A DNA stretch of 64,000 nt from IOR16 sp963521065 (GTDB lineage: Bacteria > Bacillota > Clostridia > Peptostreptococcales > Anaerovoracaceae). Location of the stretch: the NCBI GenBank assembly GCA_963521065.1, contig CAUQTI010000005.1, forward strand, positions 1 through 64,000, in the 5' to 3' direction. The number at the start of each line of letters is the position of its first letter. The stretch's first letter is position 1. Positions 8,645 through 17,209 of this stretch are shown one piece after another. A program made the translations under genes and the position numbers. The notes beneath the pieces are model-generated. The model was not told where the DNA came from and made no database searches. It was given only the letters and a program-made list of their open reading frames with translations.

Positions 8645-9232
8645 GTGGAAGATAAAAAGCTTTTCACTTCGCAAGACTGCCGGCAGACAGGATATGATCT
8701 CTCACTGGAGGGAAAGGTGGTTGTACTGAGCGCAGCCGCACTGCCTGAATCCCATCGCAGTGCAGATCATCAGCTGTATTTCTGTACCGGTGGCTTTGGC
8801 AGCAAGCAAAATCCCAGTGGACGTGCAGTCTTTGCCGTATCTCTGGCAGATGGCGAACAGATACGCTGGAACCGCAGTGACATTCTCGGCATTGCGAAGC
8901 CTGAAATTCTTACGGATCATGCCAGACTCCAGCTGTCACAGATTCGTCCGGCAGGAGCGCTGGACTTGAAAAATCATGAGCCTCAGTACAGCGGTTATTG
9001 CTTTCTGCCGGATGACCGCTATACCTCCGGTGTGTGGCTTTGCAGCCCCAAGGAGGTGCAGGACTACATCGACCTGCAGAAGGAATATCAGCATCGAATC
9101 ATGGTCTGCGACCGGGATGATTTCTGCGTTTTTGATATGGTGGATGGTAAACTCATCTATCCAACGCAGGAGATACTGGATGCACATCGCAAAGAACAGG
9201 AACAAAATAGCGGCATGGAGCTGAAGCTGTAA
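8645..9232 (+). CDS. Element protein of unknown function with GMELKL tail
   Basis: A 195-residue protein with GTG start three bases after the AbrB gene; the RBS (aaggag) lies in the end of that gene. It is rich in aromatic and charged residues, has no membrane segment or signal peptide, and matches no family I can name with confidence. It resembles the cytoplasmic accessory proteins typical of clostridial conjugative elements and ends in Gly-Met-Glu-Leu-Lys-Leu, identical to the last six residues of the unrelated protein ending at 48210. Confidence 0.65.
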   Translation: MEDKKLFTSQDCRQTGYDLSLEGKVVVLSAAALPESHRSADHQLYFCTGGFGSKQNPSGRAVFAVSLADGEQIRWNRSDILGIAKPEILTDHARLQLSQIRPAGALDLKNHEPQYSGYCFLPDDRYTSGVWLCSPKEVQDYIDLQKEYQHRIMVCDRDDFCVFDMVDGKLIYPTQEILDAHRKEQEQNSGMELKL

Positions 9233-9284
9233 CGCGTTGCAGACTTTGGCTCCTTTTATAAAAAATTGAAAGGAAGGTATTCTC

Positions 9285-12200
9285 ATGGCAGAAAAGAAAA
9301 AGAGAAGGGTTGGCGTAATCGTCATCCTCATTCTCCTCCTGCTGCTGATCGGCGGCGGGATTTTTGTTTTTATGGAACAGCGTCCCGATTTGTTTATCCC
9401 GGAGGATGAGATCCTAACCCGTGGTGAATTCGCTACTATTATGGTGCGGGATATCCCGCTGGACACAAAGGACGTGGAGAAAGACCCGGCCAGTTTCCCT
9501 GATATTGACGGACATTGGTCGGAAAAGTACATTGAGGCGCTGATTGATGCAGGCATCATTGATCCTGCGGACTATCCGGATGGCTTCCATCCCGATGATT
9601 CGATCACCCGTGCCGAAATCATCAAGATGCTGGTGCGTATCAGCGGAAAGAATGAGGAAGCGAAAAACACCCAGGGACACAGCGGCTATGACGATGACAA
9701 GGACATCAAGGATGGCGACAAGGGCTATATCATCATCGGAAAAGAGGATGGTATTACCGGAGAAAATTCTGACGGAAAATTGAAGCCGAATGATCCGGTT
9801 ACCAAGGGTGAGGCCAAGGATCTGATTGATAAAACGAAACCTCTTCCAACACCTACCCCCACACCGGAAATACCCAAGCCAACACCCGCACCTAATGCGC
9901 CTGATCCTGTGAAGCCAACACCGACACCCGGCGGAAATTCGGATGACGATGATGATTCAGGAAGCTCCGGCGGCGGCTCCGGTGGTAGTTCAGGGGGAGG
10001 TTCCTATTCCTACCCGGATGCGCAGGTGCGTTTTGAACTTCCCGAAACTACACATACCGATACTGAAATCAAGATTATGCCGGTATGGAAATATATGCAG
10101 AGCTTTACATGGACGTTGAGTAAAACTGCCGTGGACGGCTCAGAACAGCCGGCAGAACTGACAGATGCCGGCACGCTCAGTCTGGAGGGCGGTATACTCC
10201 AGTTTAAGGAGCCGGGTAAATATACCCTGACCGCAACAGCGAAAAACGTCAGAGGAAAGGAAACCGTGCTATCCAAAACGGTGACGGTCTACCCGGTGGT
10301 TGACCTGACCTTCGCTCTGCCGGAAACCACTCACACAGACAAATCGGTTACGCTGTCGTATTCACCGGAAGCGCTCTATGGGCATGACATTGTGTGGACA
10401 GCAGAAAAAGACGGTGAAACAACAGCTCTTACCGATATGCTGGATGGTGCGCTTGGAAATGAGGGCGGCACCTTTGTGTTCAAGAGTTCCGGACAACAGA
10501 CACTTACAGCATCCCTGACCGATGAAACTGGCCGCAGCTTTACCCATACGGAAAGTACAACAGTCTATCCCGTTGCAGAGATTACCTTTGGACTTCCTGA
10601 AGCAGCCCATACCGATACGGAGCTGGACATCTCTACCACACTGCTAAATGCAGATGATATGCCTGTGGTGTGGAGCCTTATGAAGAATGGAGAAACGGCT
10701 GAAATCGCAGAGGAACTGGAAGGCTCCCTGACCGATGAAGGCGGCAAAGTTCGTTTTAAGGACAAAGGCGTGTACCGTCTTACCGGAACGCTGACGGATG
10801 AAACTGGCAGAACCTTTGAAGCATCACAGGCTGTTACCATCTACCCGGTGGGCGCTGTTGGCTTCTATCTGCCGGAGATTTCCCATACAGACAAAAGTGT
10901 TCAGGTGCAGGCATCATTCCAACATCTTGGGACTGCTGAAATTCAGTGGTCATTGACCCGAAACGGTGAAGCGCTCACGCTCTCGGACTATGTGGAAGGA
11001 ACTCTGACCGGTACCGAAAGCATCGTGCGCTTTAAGGAAAAGGGCGAATATGTGCTGAAGGCCGCCTTTACAGACCCTGCTGGCAGAAGCTACAGCTATA
11101 CTGCACCTATTAAGGTCTATCCGGTACCGGGTATCACCTACAAGTTGCCGGAAACTGCCCATACGGATACCCCCGTATCCATTATTCCAGAAATCTTGGA
11201 ATTGGGGGATCTAAAGGTGGAGTGGCTGTTGGAGAACAGCTTCGGATTCCAGGATCTTGCAACTTATCTAGACGGCACGCTTACAAACGGCGGCGGCACT
11301 ATCCGGTTCAAGCATGCAGGAATCTATGAGCTTATTGCCCGGATTACCGACGAAACCGGTCGTGTGTTCCTGTATGAGGATGGCGGGAAAATTGAAGTCC
11401 TGCCGGTGCTGACGCTTTCTTTCGAGCTGCCGGACGCCACCCATACCGACCGCACCATTGATCTGCGTACCCGCGGCAATAACAATACACTGCCGGTAGA
11501 ATGGGTGCTCACAAAAGATGGGGAACCGGTGGAACTTACCAATGCATTGGAAGGCAGTCTGAATGCTTACGGCGGGAAAATCCGCTTTCAGGATGTCGGA
11601 ACCTACACCCTGACTGCTTCCATGACGGATGCGCTTGACCGTGTATTCTCGTACAAAGCAGCTACAACAGTCTACCCGGTACCATCTGTTACGCTGAATG
11701 TGCCGCAGGTATGGTATGCAGGAGAAGCTGGAGCGGTTAGCGTTACCGGTACAGATCTGGATAACCTCGCTGCTTACTGGACAATCAGCAAGGACGCAGG
11801 CGAAGCCAAGCCTTATGCTGCTTATGCTTCCGGTACGTTGACAGAAGAAGGCGGCTCCCTCATTTTTCCTGCAAAGGGAACCTATGAGCTGACCCTGACC
11901 ATGACGGACCCTGCCGGCCGTACCTACGAAAGAAAATGGAGCTTCACTGTCTATCCTATCCCAACTATGAACATCAGCGTTCCGGCATTGACCTACAGCG
12001 GGGATTCCATGGCAGTTACCGCTTCGGGTTCCGAGCTGGCGGAAATGGACATGGCATGGCTCCTTTCTGTCGATGGCGGAGCCGCCAGACCTTATACTGA
12101 GTATGCAACAGGTGCTCTGACCAAGAATGGTGGAAATCTGCATATCTCTACCAACAAAACGATCTCCGTTAAGTTGATTGCAGAAGCAACAGATACAAAC

Positions 12201-13328
12201 GGCCGCAAGTTTACGTTTGTTTCAAATGCAGGAACAATTAAGCCTGTTGCCAGCTTCCCGTTTACCATTCCGTCCTCTGTTCATATCGGCGCTGGTTTTA
12301 ATGTATCCCTGCCGGCAGCCACCGGACTGGATGGCAGAAATCTTGTGTGGGCGCTGACTAAGGGCGGCAGTCCGGCAGCTTACACCGGAAGTCTCACCAA
12401 TAGTGGCGGCAATATCACCATCAGTGCCACAGGCAGCTATGTTCTGACTGCCAGTACCACAGACAGCACGGGGCGCGCCTTTAGTTACTCTCAAAATGTC
12501 ACCATTACCAACAATGCACCGAACAAACCTACCGGAAGTGCTTCCGTTACCCGCACGGCTCAAAATGCCAAGCTGCGGGTGAATCTTACTGCATCGGCTA
12601 CCGACCCGGATGGGGATACTGTCACACTGGAATACTCCGGCAACACCGCCGACGGCTATTATGCCGTGGGAACTCACACCGTGAAGGTCCGTGCCAAGGA
12701 TGTATGGGGGTTATATTCTGACTGGACGAATATCACCTTCACTGTAAGCAATTCTGCACCCAGTACTCCGGTGATTACCCGCACACCGAATGGAAACAGC
12801 ATAGCCCCGGGCGTGTCCATCACCATTACTGCTTCCAGCAGTGATCCGGATGGAGATGCCATCACCTATATTTGGGAAGGGCGTCCCGCACAAACAAGTA
12901 CAGCTTATCCGCTTGGCAAGAACGTGGTTCGCGTGAAAGCTGTGGACTCCACCGGCGCCGAATCGCCCTGGGCCGCAATTGTTTTCTTTGTAGCCGACCC
13001 GAATCGCGGTGGTGGTATGACTTTGACAGGTCCGGAATCAGTTATTCTGGAGCAGGGTATCTCCGGTGCGACCATTACCAATTACACCTTCACAGTGCCG
13101 CCAGTTTCCGGGCATTCCGGCAGCGACTACGGACGTGTCCGCGGATATAATACCTTGACCAGACAGTGGGATCAGCTCGACTACGGAACTACCACTAACG
13201 GCATCACCTTCAGCCGTTCCCTTTCGCCCGGCATCTACAGTCAGTTGGAGTTTTACTATTACACAAATCACGACTGCATGTATAACAAGTCCAACATCAC
13301 CTACAGTGTGGAGTTTTACTTCCAATAA
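9285..13328 (+). CDS. Giant surface protein: TM anchor, SLH, Ig-like repeats
   Basis: A 1347-residue protein. Residues 9-30 are a membrane segment after a basic start (KKKRR), with no obvious signal-peptidase site, so it may be an uncleaved N-terminal anchor. SLH-like repeats occupy about residues 40-185, followed by a Pro/Thr linker and a Gly/Ser linker (about 185-245). About nine modules of 85-90 residues follow; the first six start with LPE(T/A)xHTD or close variants, the last three diverge. Two PKD/fibronectin-like modules (TASATDPDGD; TASSSDPDGD) and a C-terminal domain end the protein. RBS aaaggaaggtattctc. It precedes the Tad-pilus operon and may be an adhesin that helps mating contact; that role is inferred from position and architecture. 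Confidence 0.85.
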   Translation: MAEKKKRRVGVIVILILLLLLIGGGIFVFMEQRPDLFIPEDEILTRGEFATIMVRDIPLDTKDVEKDPASFPDIDGHWSEKYIEALIDAGIIDPADYPDGFHPDDSITRAEIIKMLVRISGKNEEAKNTQGHSGYDDDKDIKDGDKGYIIIGKEDGITGENSDGKLKPNDPVTKGEAKDLIDKTKPLPTPTPTPEIPKPTPAPNAPDPVKPTPTPGGNSDDDDDSGSSGGGSGGSSGGGSYSYPDAQVRFELPETTHTDTEIKIMPVWKYMQSFTWTLSKTAVDGSEQPAELTDAGTLSLEGGILQFKEPGKYTLTATAKNVRGKETVLSKTVTVYPVVDLTFALPETTHTDKSVTLSYSPEALYGHDIVWTAEKDGETTALTDMLDGALGNEGGTFVFKSSGQQTLTASLTDETGRSFTHTESTTVYPVAEITFGLPEAAHTDTELDISTTLLNADDMPVVWSLMKNGETAEIAEELEGSLTDEGGKVRFKDKGVYRLTGTLTDETGRTFEASQAVTIYPVGAVGFYLPEISHTDKSVQVQASFQHLGTAEIQWSLTRNGEALTLSDYVEGTLTGTESIVRFKEKGEYVLKAAFTDPAGRSYSYTAPIKVYPVPGITYKLPETAHTDTPVSIIPEILELGDLKVEWLLENSFGFQDLATYLDGTLTNGGGTIRFKHAGIYELIARITDETGRVFLYEDGGKIEVLPVLTLSFELPDATHTDRTIDLRTRGNNNTLPVEWVLTKDGEPVELTNALEGSLNAYGGKIRFQDVGTYTLTASMTDALDRVFSYKAATTVYPVPSVTLNVPQVWYAGEAGAVSVTGTDLDNLAAYWTISKDAGEAKPYAAYASGTLTEEGGSLIFPAKGTYELTLTMTDPAGRTYERKWSFTVYPIPTMNISVPALTYSGDSMAVTASGSELAEMDMAWLLSVDGGAARPYTEYATGALTKNGGNLHISTNKTISVKLIAEATDTNGRKFTFVSNAGTIKPVASFPFTIPSSVHIGAGFNVSLPAATGLDGRNLVWALTKGGSPAAYTGSLTNSGGNITISATGSYVLTASTTDSTGRAFSYSQNVTITNNAPNKPTGSASVTRTAQNAKLRVNLTASATDPDGDTVTLEYSGNTADGYYAVGTHTVKVRAKDVWGLYSDWTNITFTVSNSAPSTPVITRTPNGNSIAPGVSITITASSSDPDGDAITYIWEGRPAQTSTAYPLGKNVVRVKAVDSTGAESPWAAIVFFVADPNRGGGMTLTGPESVILEQGISGATITNYTFTVPPVSGHSGSDYGRVRGYNTLTRQWDQLDYGTTTNGITFSRSLSPGIYSQLEFYYYTNHDCMYNKSNITYSVEFYFQ

Positions 13329-13357
13329 TCAGCCTCACCTGGAAAGGAGGGCTTTTC

Positions 13358-13918
13358 ATGAGTAACATTCAGATTAAAAATAACCTCATTCTGTACTACG
13401 GAAACACGGCAGGCTATCTCTCCGGGGAAAATGCTGTGGTTGATCCTATGTTCCAAACCGACGAACTGAAATCCTATCTCACAGAAAAAAAGGGACTGGA
13501 AGTGGAATGGAGCCCTGGCACCTTCGAGCGTCTGGCGGCGGGAACCCTTGATCCGGAGGGCAACGCTGCACTGCTAAGGCGCTGCCGTGTGTGGCAGATT
13601 GCACCTGAAACGGATGTGATGATGAAATTCATCAGCTATGACGACTTTACAAGACGCTTCGGAGAACCGGACCCCGCCAGCTATCAAGTGGTGTACGACG
13701 GCGAGGTGGACACCAATGATCTGGAAGCACTCTATACCAAATTTAATGTCGACCACCCACCCGGCTATGAAGGGCACAGTCTGTCTATGTCAGATGTGCT
13801 GGAGCTGTATGATAAAAGCGGCAGCACCTTTCATTACTGTGATACCTTTGGTTTCAAGGAAATCTCATTTCAAGCGCCGGAGCAGGAACAAATTGAAGGG
13901 CCGCAAATGAATCTGTAG
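13358..13918 (+). CDS. YodL-domain protein
   Basis: A 186-residue protein. The C-terminal half (about residues 120-172) matches the YodL domain, with GHSLSMSDVLELYD followed by YCDTFGFKEI. YodL domains are widespread in polyvalent and accessory proteins of phages and conjugative elements; their biochemical role is unknown. The N-terminal half (about 1-110) is unassigned. It ends in GPQMNL, a variant of the shared tail. RBS ggaaaggagggctttt. A hairpin terminator follows. Confidence 0.78.
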   Translation: MSNIQIKNNLILYYGNTAGYLSGENAVVDPMFQTDELKSYLTEKKGLEVEWSPGTFERLAAGTLDPEGNAALLRRCRVWQIAPETDVMMKFISYDDFTRRFGEPDPASYQVVYDGEVDTNDLEALYTKFNVDHPPGYEGHSLSMSDVLELYDKSGSTFHYCDTFGFKEISFQAPEQEQIEGPQMNL

Positions 13919-13929
13919 CCATAAACCAC

Positions 13930-13951
13930 ACAGCCATAGGGCTGTTTTTTT
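13930..13951 (+). terminator. Short terminator after the YodL gene
   Basis: Stem cagcc / ggctg with loop ata and a following run of seven T. Confidence 0.65.
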
Positions 13952-13979
13952 ATTGCCTGAAAATGAAGGAGGAAAACAC

Positions 13980-14315
13980 ATGAACCAGCAATTAACATCC
14001 ATCAGAATCGATGCCCGTATCAATACGATTCACTTGAATGGCAGAGTAAGAGCCTTTGCATCCATTACGCTGGCAGACTGCTTTGTTGTCCGGGGCGTGA
14101 AGGTCATCGAAACACCCACCGGTCTGTTTGCCGCTATGCCCAGCCGCAGAAGTACCTCCGGCGAGTACCGGGACACCTGCTTTCCTATCGTAAAAGAGCT
14201 TCGGGAGCAGATCAACGAAGTGGTACTGGAAGCATACCGACAGGCACTCTTGCAGGCCGGGGAGCAGACACTGCAAGTAGAAGAATCTGAAGAAGGAGGA
14301 TTCCCCCATGAGTAA
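13980..14315 (+). CDS. SpoVG-family protein, copy 1
   Basis: A 111-residue protein. I choose the ATG at 13980 because gaaggaggaaaacac lies just upstream; an upstream in-frame start has no site. Residues 5-90 match SpoVG: the motif GRVRAFASITLADCFVVRGVKV is characteristic. SpoVG proteins are small nucleic-acid-binding regulators in Firmicutes. The stop overlaps the start of a second SpoVG-like gene by eight bases. Confidence 0.88.
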   Translation: MNQQLTSIRIDARINTIHLNGRVRAFASITLADCFVVRGVKVIETPTGLFAAMPSRRSTSGEYRDTCFPIVKELREQINEVVLEAYRQALLQAGEQTLQVEESEEGGFPHE

Positions 14316-14703
14316 AACACAAACTGCACCGAAAGCCGTACCAACCGCCGCTGAACAGCCGCTCCCTATGAAGATCGATGTAAAAATCGGCTCCATTCGT
14401 CCGGATGGAAATGTCAGAGCGTATGCATCGGTCAACCTAAACGACTGCTTTGCTATCCGCAACGTTAAAATCGTGGACAGCACCAAGGGGCTGTTTATTG
14501 CCATGCCCAGCTATAAGGCGGGCAATGGCGAGTACAAGGATATCTGCTTCCCGGTCACCAAGGAGTTCCGCGAGCAGCTGAATCAAGCGGTTGTTGATGC
14601 CTACCAGCAGGCACTGACACAGAGTCAGACCCAGGGCAGACAGCTGATGGAACAGGCTTCCCAGCCGGAACAGCAGCCCGGTATGCAGATGGCAGGGCTG
14701 TAG
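14308..14703 (+). CDS. SpoVG-family protein, copy 2, with GMQMAGL tail
   Basis: A 131-residue SpoVG paralogue with a Pro/Ala-rich N-terminal extension of about 20 residues, a SpoVG core (GNVRAYASVNLNDCFAIRNV, about 33-110) and a Gln-rich C-terminal extension ending in GMQMAGL, a variant of the shared tail. It overlaps copy 1 by eight bases. The core is clearly diverged from copy 1, so this is not a recent duplication. Confidence 0.88.
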   Translation: MSKTQTAPKAVPTAAEQPLPMKIDVKIGSIRPDGNVRAYASVNLNDCFAIRNVKIVDSTKGLFIAMPSYKAGNGEYKDICFPVTKEFREQLNQAVVDAYQQALTQSQTQGRQLMEQASQPEQQPGMQMAGL

Positions 14704-14766
14704 TTTTGCCATGTCACCCATACACCAATATTAAAAACCAAATCAAATAAAATGGAGGTCATCTCA

Positions 14767-14997
14767 ATGAAAAAATTCGTATCCAAGGTAAGCAATAAGC
14801 TCACCACAAAGGCGCTGGAAGCACAGGCTTTGCTCCGCAGAAAGGACGGGGAAAATTTCGTCGACACGGCAATTAAGATCCTTATGGCTGTTGTCATTGG
14901 GGCTCTGGTGCTGGCCGGACTGTATGCCCTGTTCGGGGAGACCGTCTTACCTACATTAAAACAGCGTATCGTTGATATGTTCAATTATGGTGGCTGA
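14767..14997 (+). CDS. Small Flp-like pilin, candidate pilus subunit
   Basis: A 76-residue protein; the ATG at 14767 is preceded by aatggaggtcatctca. The N-terminal half is basic and polar and ends in RRKDGENFVD, followed directly by a long hydrophobic helix (about 38-60) and a short polar end. That is the layout of a class III (Flp) prepilin, with Gly before the cleavage point and an acidic residue at +5, here Asp rather than Glu. The prepilin peptidase gene overlaps its 3' end. I recall this family as DUF6133; not verified. Confidence 0.72.
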   Translation: MKKFVSKVSNKLTTKALEAQALLRRKDGENFVDTAIKILMAVVIGALVLAGLYALFGETVLPTLKQRIVDMFNYGG

Positions 14998-15412
14998 TCC
15001 GTGGCTCCTGCTGCAGGGCGGCTTTTTTATTGTCCTGCTGACTGCGGTATCCGCTTGGGATATCCGCAAACGGATCGTCCCCGACCTGCTGTGCCTATGC
15101 ATCGTCCTGACCGCTCTGCTTGATTTTACGCCGGAAAAACTGCTTGGACTGATTCCCAGCCTCGTCCTGCTCAGTGCCGCCCTGTTCTGGGGCGGCATGG
15201 GCGGCGGGGATATCAAGCTCATGGCGGCTTCCGGTCTGGTGCTGGGCTTTTACAACGGAATGACAGCGTTAGTGGCAGGACTTATCCTGCTTCTTCTGTT
15301 TCATACGCTGTGTTTTATCATCCAAAAACTGCGGGGGAGGACTGTGCCAAGGGCATACCCCCTCGCGCCTTTTCTATCCATTGGCTGTCTTGCAGCCTAT
15401 TTTTTATTTTGA
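14987..15412 (+). CDS. Prepilin peptidase (A24, TadV/CpaA type)
   Basis: A 141-residue polytopic membrane protein. The ATG at 14987, inside the 3' end of the pilin gene, gives MVADPWLLLQGG and a normal first membrane helix. Both catalytic aspartates of A24 peptidases are visible: AWDIRKRIVPD near residue 22 and GGGDIKLMA near residue 74. It would cleave and possibly methylate the prepilins encoded around it. The short length fits CpaA/TadV, which lack the N-methyltransferase domain of PilD. Overlap with the pilin gene points to coupling. Confidence 0.88.
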   Translation: MVADPWLLLQGGFFIVLLTAVSAWDIRKRIVPDLLCLCIVLTALLDFTPEKLLGLIPSLVLLSAALFWGGMGGGDIKLMAASGLVLGFYNGMTALVAGLILLLLFHTLCFIIQKLRGRTVPRAYPLAPFLSIGCLAAYFLF

Positions 15413-15426
15413 AGGAGGACTATCCC

Positions 15427-15525
15427 ATGAAAAAAACATTAGTTACTGTCGCTTGTGTTGCCGTTCCGGTTGCTGCAGTTGCAGCACTGCTTATCCGCAG
15501 ATTCCGAAACCGCCGCTTTTTTTAA
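15427..15525 (+). CDS. Tiny membrane peptide in the pilus operon
   Basis: A 32-residue peptide with an excellent site (gaaggaggactatccc). A hydrophobic segment (residues 5-22) is followed by a highly basic end (RRFRNRR), so it would be a single-span membrane peptide with a positive cytoplasmic end. No family known. Its position between the prepilin peptidase and CpaB suggests a minor role in pilus assembly. Confidence 0.6.
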   Translation: MKKTLVTVACVAVPVAAVAALLIRRFRNRRFF

Positions 15526-15567
15526 TTCTAATCCGAATGTTAATAGAAAGAAGGAGGAATTGACTCT

Positions 15568-16395
15568 ATGAGTTTTCTAAAAAACCGCACGATGCTGGGG
15601 GTACTCTGCATCGTGCTTTCGTTACTCATCTGCTTTGCGCTTACTCCGCTGTTTAACCAAAGCGTATCGCAGAAAACAAGTATTGTCCGGGTGGTAAAGG
15701 AGATCAAAGCCGGCGACCAGATCACAAAGGATACTGTGCAGACAGTGGAGGTGGGCGGATATAACCTGCCGGAGAACTTACTGCGCCAGCCTGATTCGGT
15801 GATTGGCAAATATGCCGAAGCGGACCTGTTTCCCGGAGATTATATCCTTACTGATAAGCTCTCAGACGTTCCAGCTGCTGAAAATGCATATCTGTACAGC
15901 TTAAATGGAGATAAACAGGCCATTTCGGTCAGCATCAAAAACTTTGCCCAGGGGCTTTCCGGCAAGCTCATCTCAGGCGATATTGTCTCGGTCATTGCAC
16001 CGGACTATAAAAAGCAGGGAGCCACAGTCATCCCCCCGGAACTGACCTATGTAGAGGTGATCGGCGTCACGGCCAGCACTGGGTATGACACAGACACTGG
16101 AGAGATTTCTGAAGAGGAAGAGGAAAAGGAGCTTCCCTCTACTGTGACATTGCTGGTATCGCCCGAACAAGCAAAAATTCTTGCAGCGCTGGAAGCGGAT
16201 GGAAAGCTTCACCTTTCACTTGTTTTCAGGGGTTCCAAGGAAAATGCCGTTCAGTTTACTAAGCTGCAGGATGAGGTTATCGCCAAGCTGTATCCCGTAC
16301 CCGCAGTATCGGACGATACTCAGACAGCACAGCCTTCCGGCACAGAACCATCTGCTGAAACGGAGATGCCTGCCACAGAAGCAGGAGGTGAATAA
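15568..16395 (+). CDS. CpaB/RcpC-like pilus assembly protein
   Basis: A 275-residue protein with one N-terminal membrane helix (about residues 8-27) and an extracytoplasmic SAF/CpaB domain (VVKEIKAGDQITKDTVQTVEV near 44, then PGDYILTDKL). The C-terminal 35 residues are Thr/Pro/Glu-rich. CpaB proteins help stabilise the Tad pilus assembly at the cell envelope. RBS aagaaggaggaattgactct. Followed one base later by the TadZ-like gene. Confidence 0.82.
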   Translation: MSFLKNRTMLGVLCIVLSLLICFALTPLFNQSVSQKTSIVRVVKEIKAGDQITKDTVQTVEVGGYNLPENLLRQPDSVIGKYAEADLFPGDYILTDKLSDVPAAENAYLYSLNGDKQAISVSIKNFAQGLSGKLISGDIVSVIAPDYKKQGATVIPPELTYVEVIGVTASTGYDTDTGEISEEEEEKELPSTVTLLVSPEQAKILAALEADGKLHLSLVFRGSKENAVQFTKLQDEVIAKLYPVPAVSDDTQTAQPSGTEPSAETEMPATEAGGE

Positions 16396-16396
16396 C

Positions 16397-17209
16397 ATGC
16401 TGAACTTTATGAAGGGAAGCCTGTTCTCCCGAGAGAAAAAGGAAGCCCTGCCGGAGGAACCGGAACAGGATGTGCAGGTGCTGGCAGTATGGGGCAGCCC
16501 CGGCAGCGGAAAGACCACCGTCAGTGTGCGTCTTGCCAAATACCTTGCCGAACAAAAAAAGAATGTGGCGCTTTTGTTGTGTGATATGACCGCCCCCATG
16601 CTTCCCTGCATCTGCCCGCCCGGTGACTTGGAATGCGAACGCTCTCTTGGCAGTATCCTTGCCGCCACCCATGTAAGCAATCTGCTCATTGAACAGAACT
16701 GCGTGACCCATAAGAAAATCGGCAACCTGACCATGATCGGTATGCTCAAGGGAGAAAATGTGTTTACCTATCCGCCCTACAGCCAGGAGCTGGCGGCAGA
16801 ACTGATCGACCACCTGCGAGACATCGCGCCTTACATCATCATCGACTGTGGCAGCTATATTGCTCACGACATTCTGTCAGCGGTTTCCCTGCTGGAGGCC
16901 GACTCCGTTCTTCGCCTGGTAAACTGCGACTTAAAATCCATCAGCTACCTATCCAGCCAATTGCCCCTGCTGAAGGATCAGAAATGGGATGCGGATAAGC
17001 AGTATAAGGTGGCATCCAATGTACGCTCCAATCAGGCAGGAGAGCATATTGAACAGGTGCTGGGCAATGTGGTGTTTCAGCTCCCGCATTCCGATGAGCT
17101 GGAAAATCTGGCTCTGTGCGGAAATCTATTTGGGGAGCTGAGCCTCAAGGATAGCCGGGGGTTTCGCAAGGAGATTGAAAAAATAGCAAAGGAGGTGTTT
17201 GGCGTATGA
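16397..17209 (+). CDS. TadZ/CpaE-like ParA-family ATPase
   Basis: A 270-residue protein; the ATG at 16397 follows gcaggaggtgaataac, and a longer frame upstream only overlaps cpaB. It has a P-loop WGSPGSGKTT near residue 32 and DCGSYIAHD around residue 150 as the ParA/MinD-type switch region. CpaE/TadZ proteins localise Tad pilus assembly to its site in the cell. It lacks the response-regulator receiver domain seen in some CpaE proteins. It overlaps the CpaF gene by four bases. Confidence 0.82.
   Translation: MLNFMKGSLFSREKKEALPEEPEQDVQVLAVWGSPGSGKTTVSVRLAKYLAEQKKNVALLLCDMTAPMLPCICPPGDLECERSLGSILAATHVSNLLIEQNCVTHKKIGNLTMIGMLKGENVFTYPPYSQELAAELIDHLRDIAPYIIIDCGSYIAHDILSAVSLLEADSVLRLVNCDLKSISYLSSQLPLLKDQKWDADKQYKVASNVRSNQAGEHIEQVLGNVVFQLPHSDELENLALCGNLFGELSLKDSRGFRKEIEKIAKEVFGV

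Noticed and set aside
10030..11440. LPETT-like motifs as sortase sorting signals in the giant surface protein
   Set aside because: They recur inside repeated modules (LPE-x-x-HTD), are not LPXTG, and are not followed by a C-terminal hydrophobic segment and basic tail.
11268..12143. Leftward 291-codon frame inside the giant surface protein gene
   Set aside because: It is antisense to regular repeats and mirrors their periodicity; no start signal.
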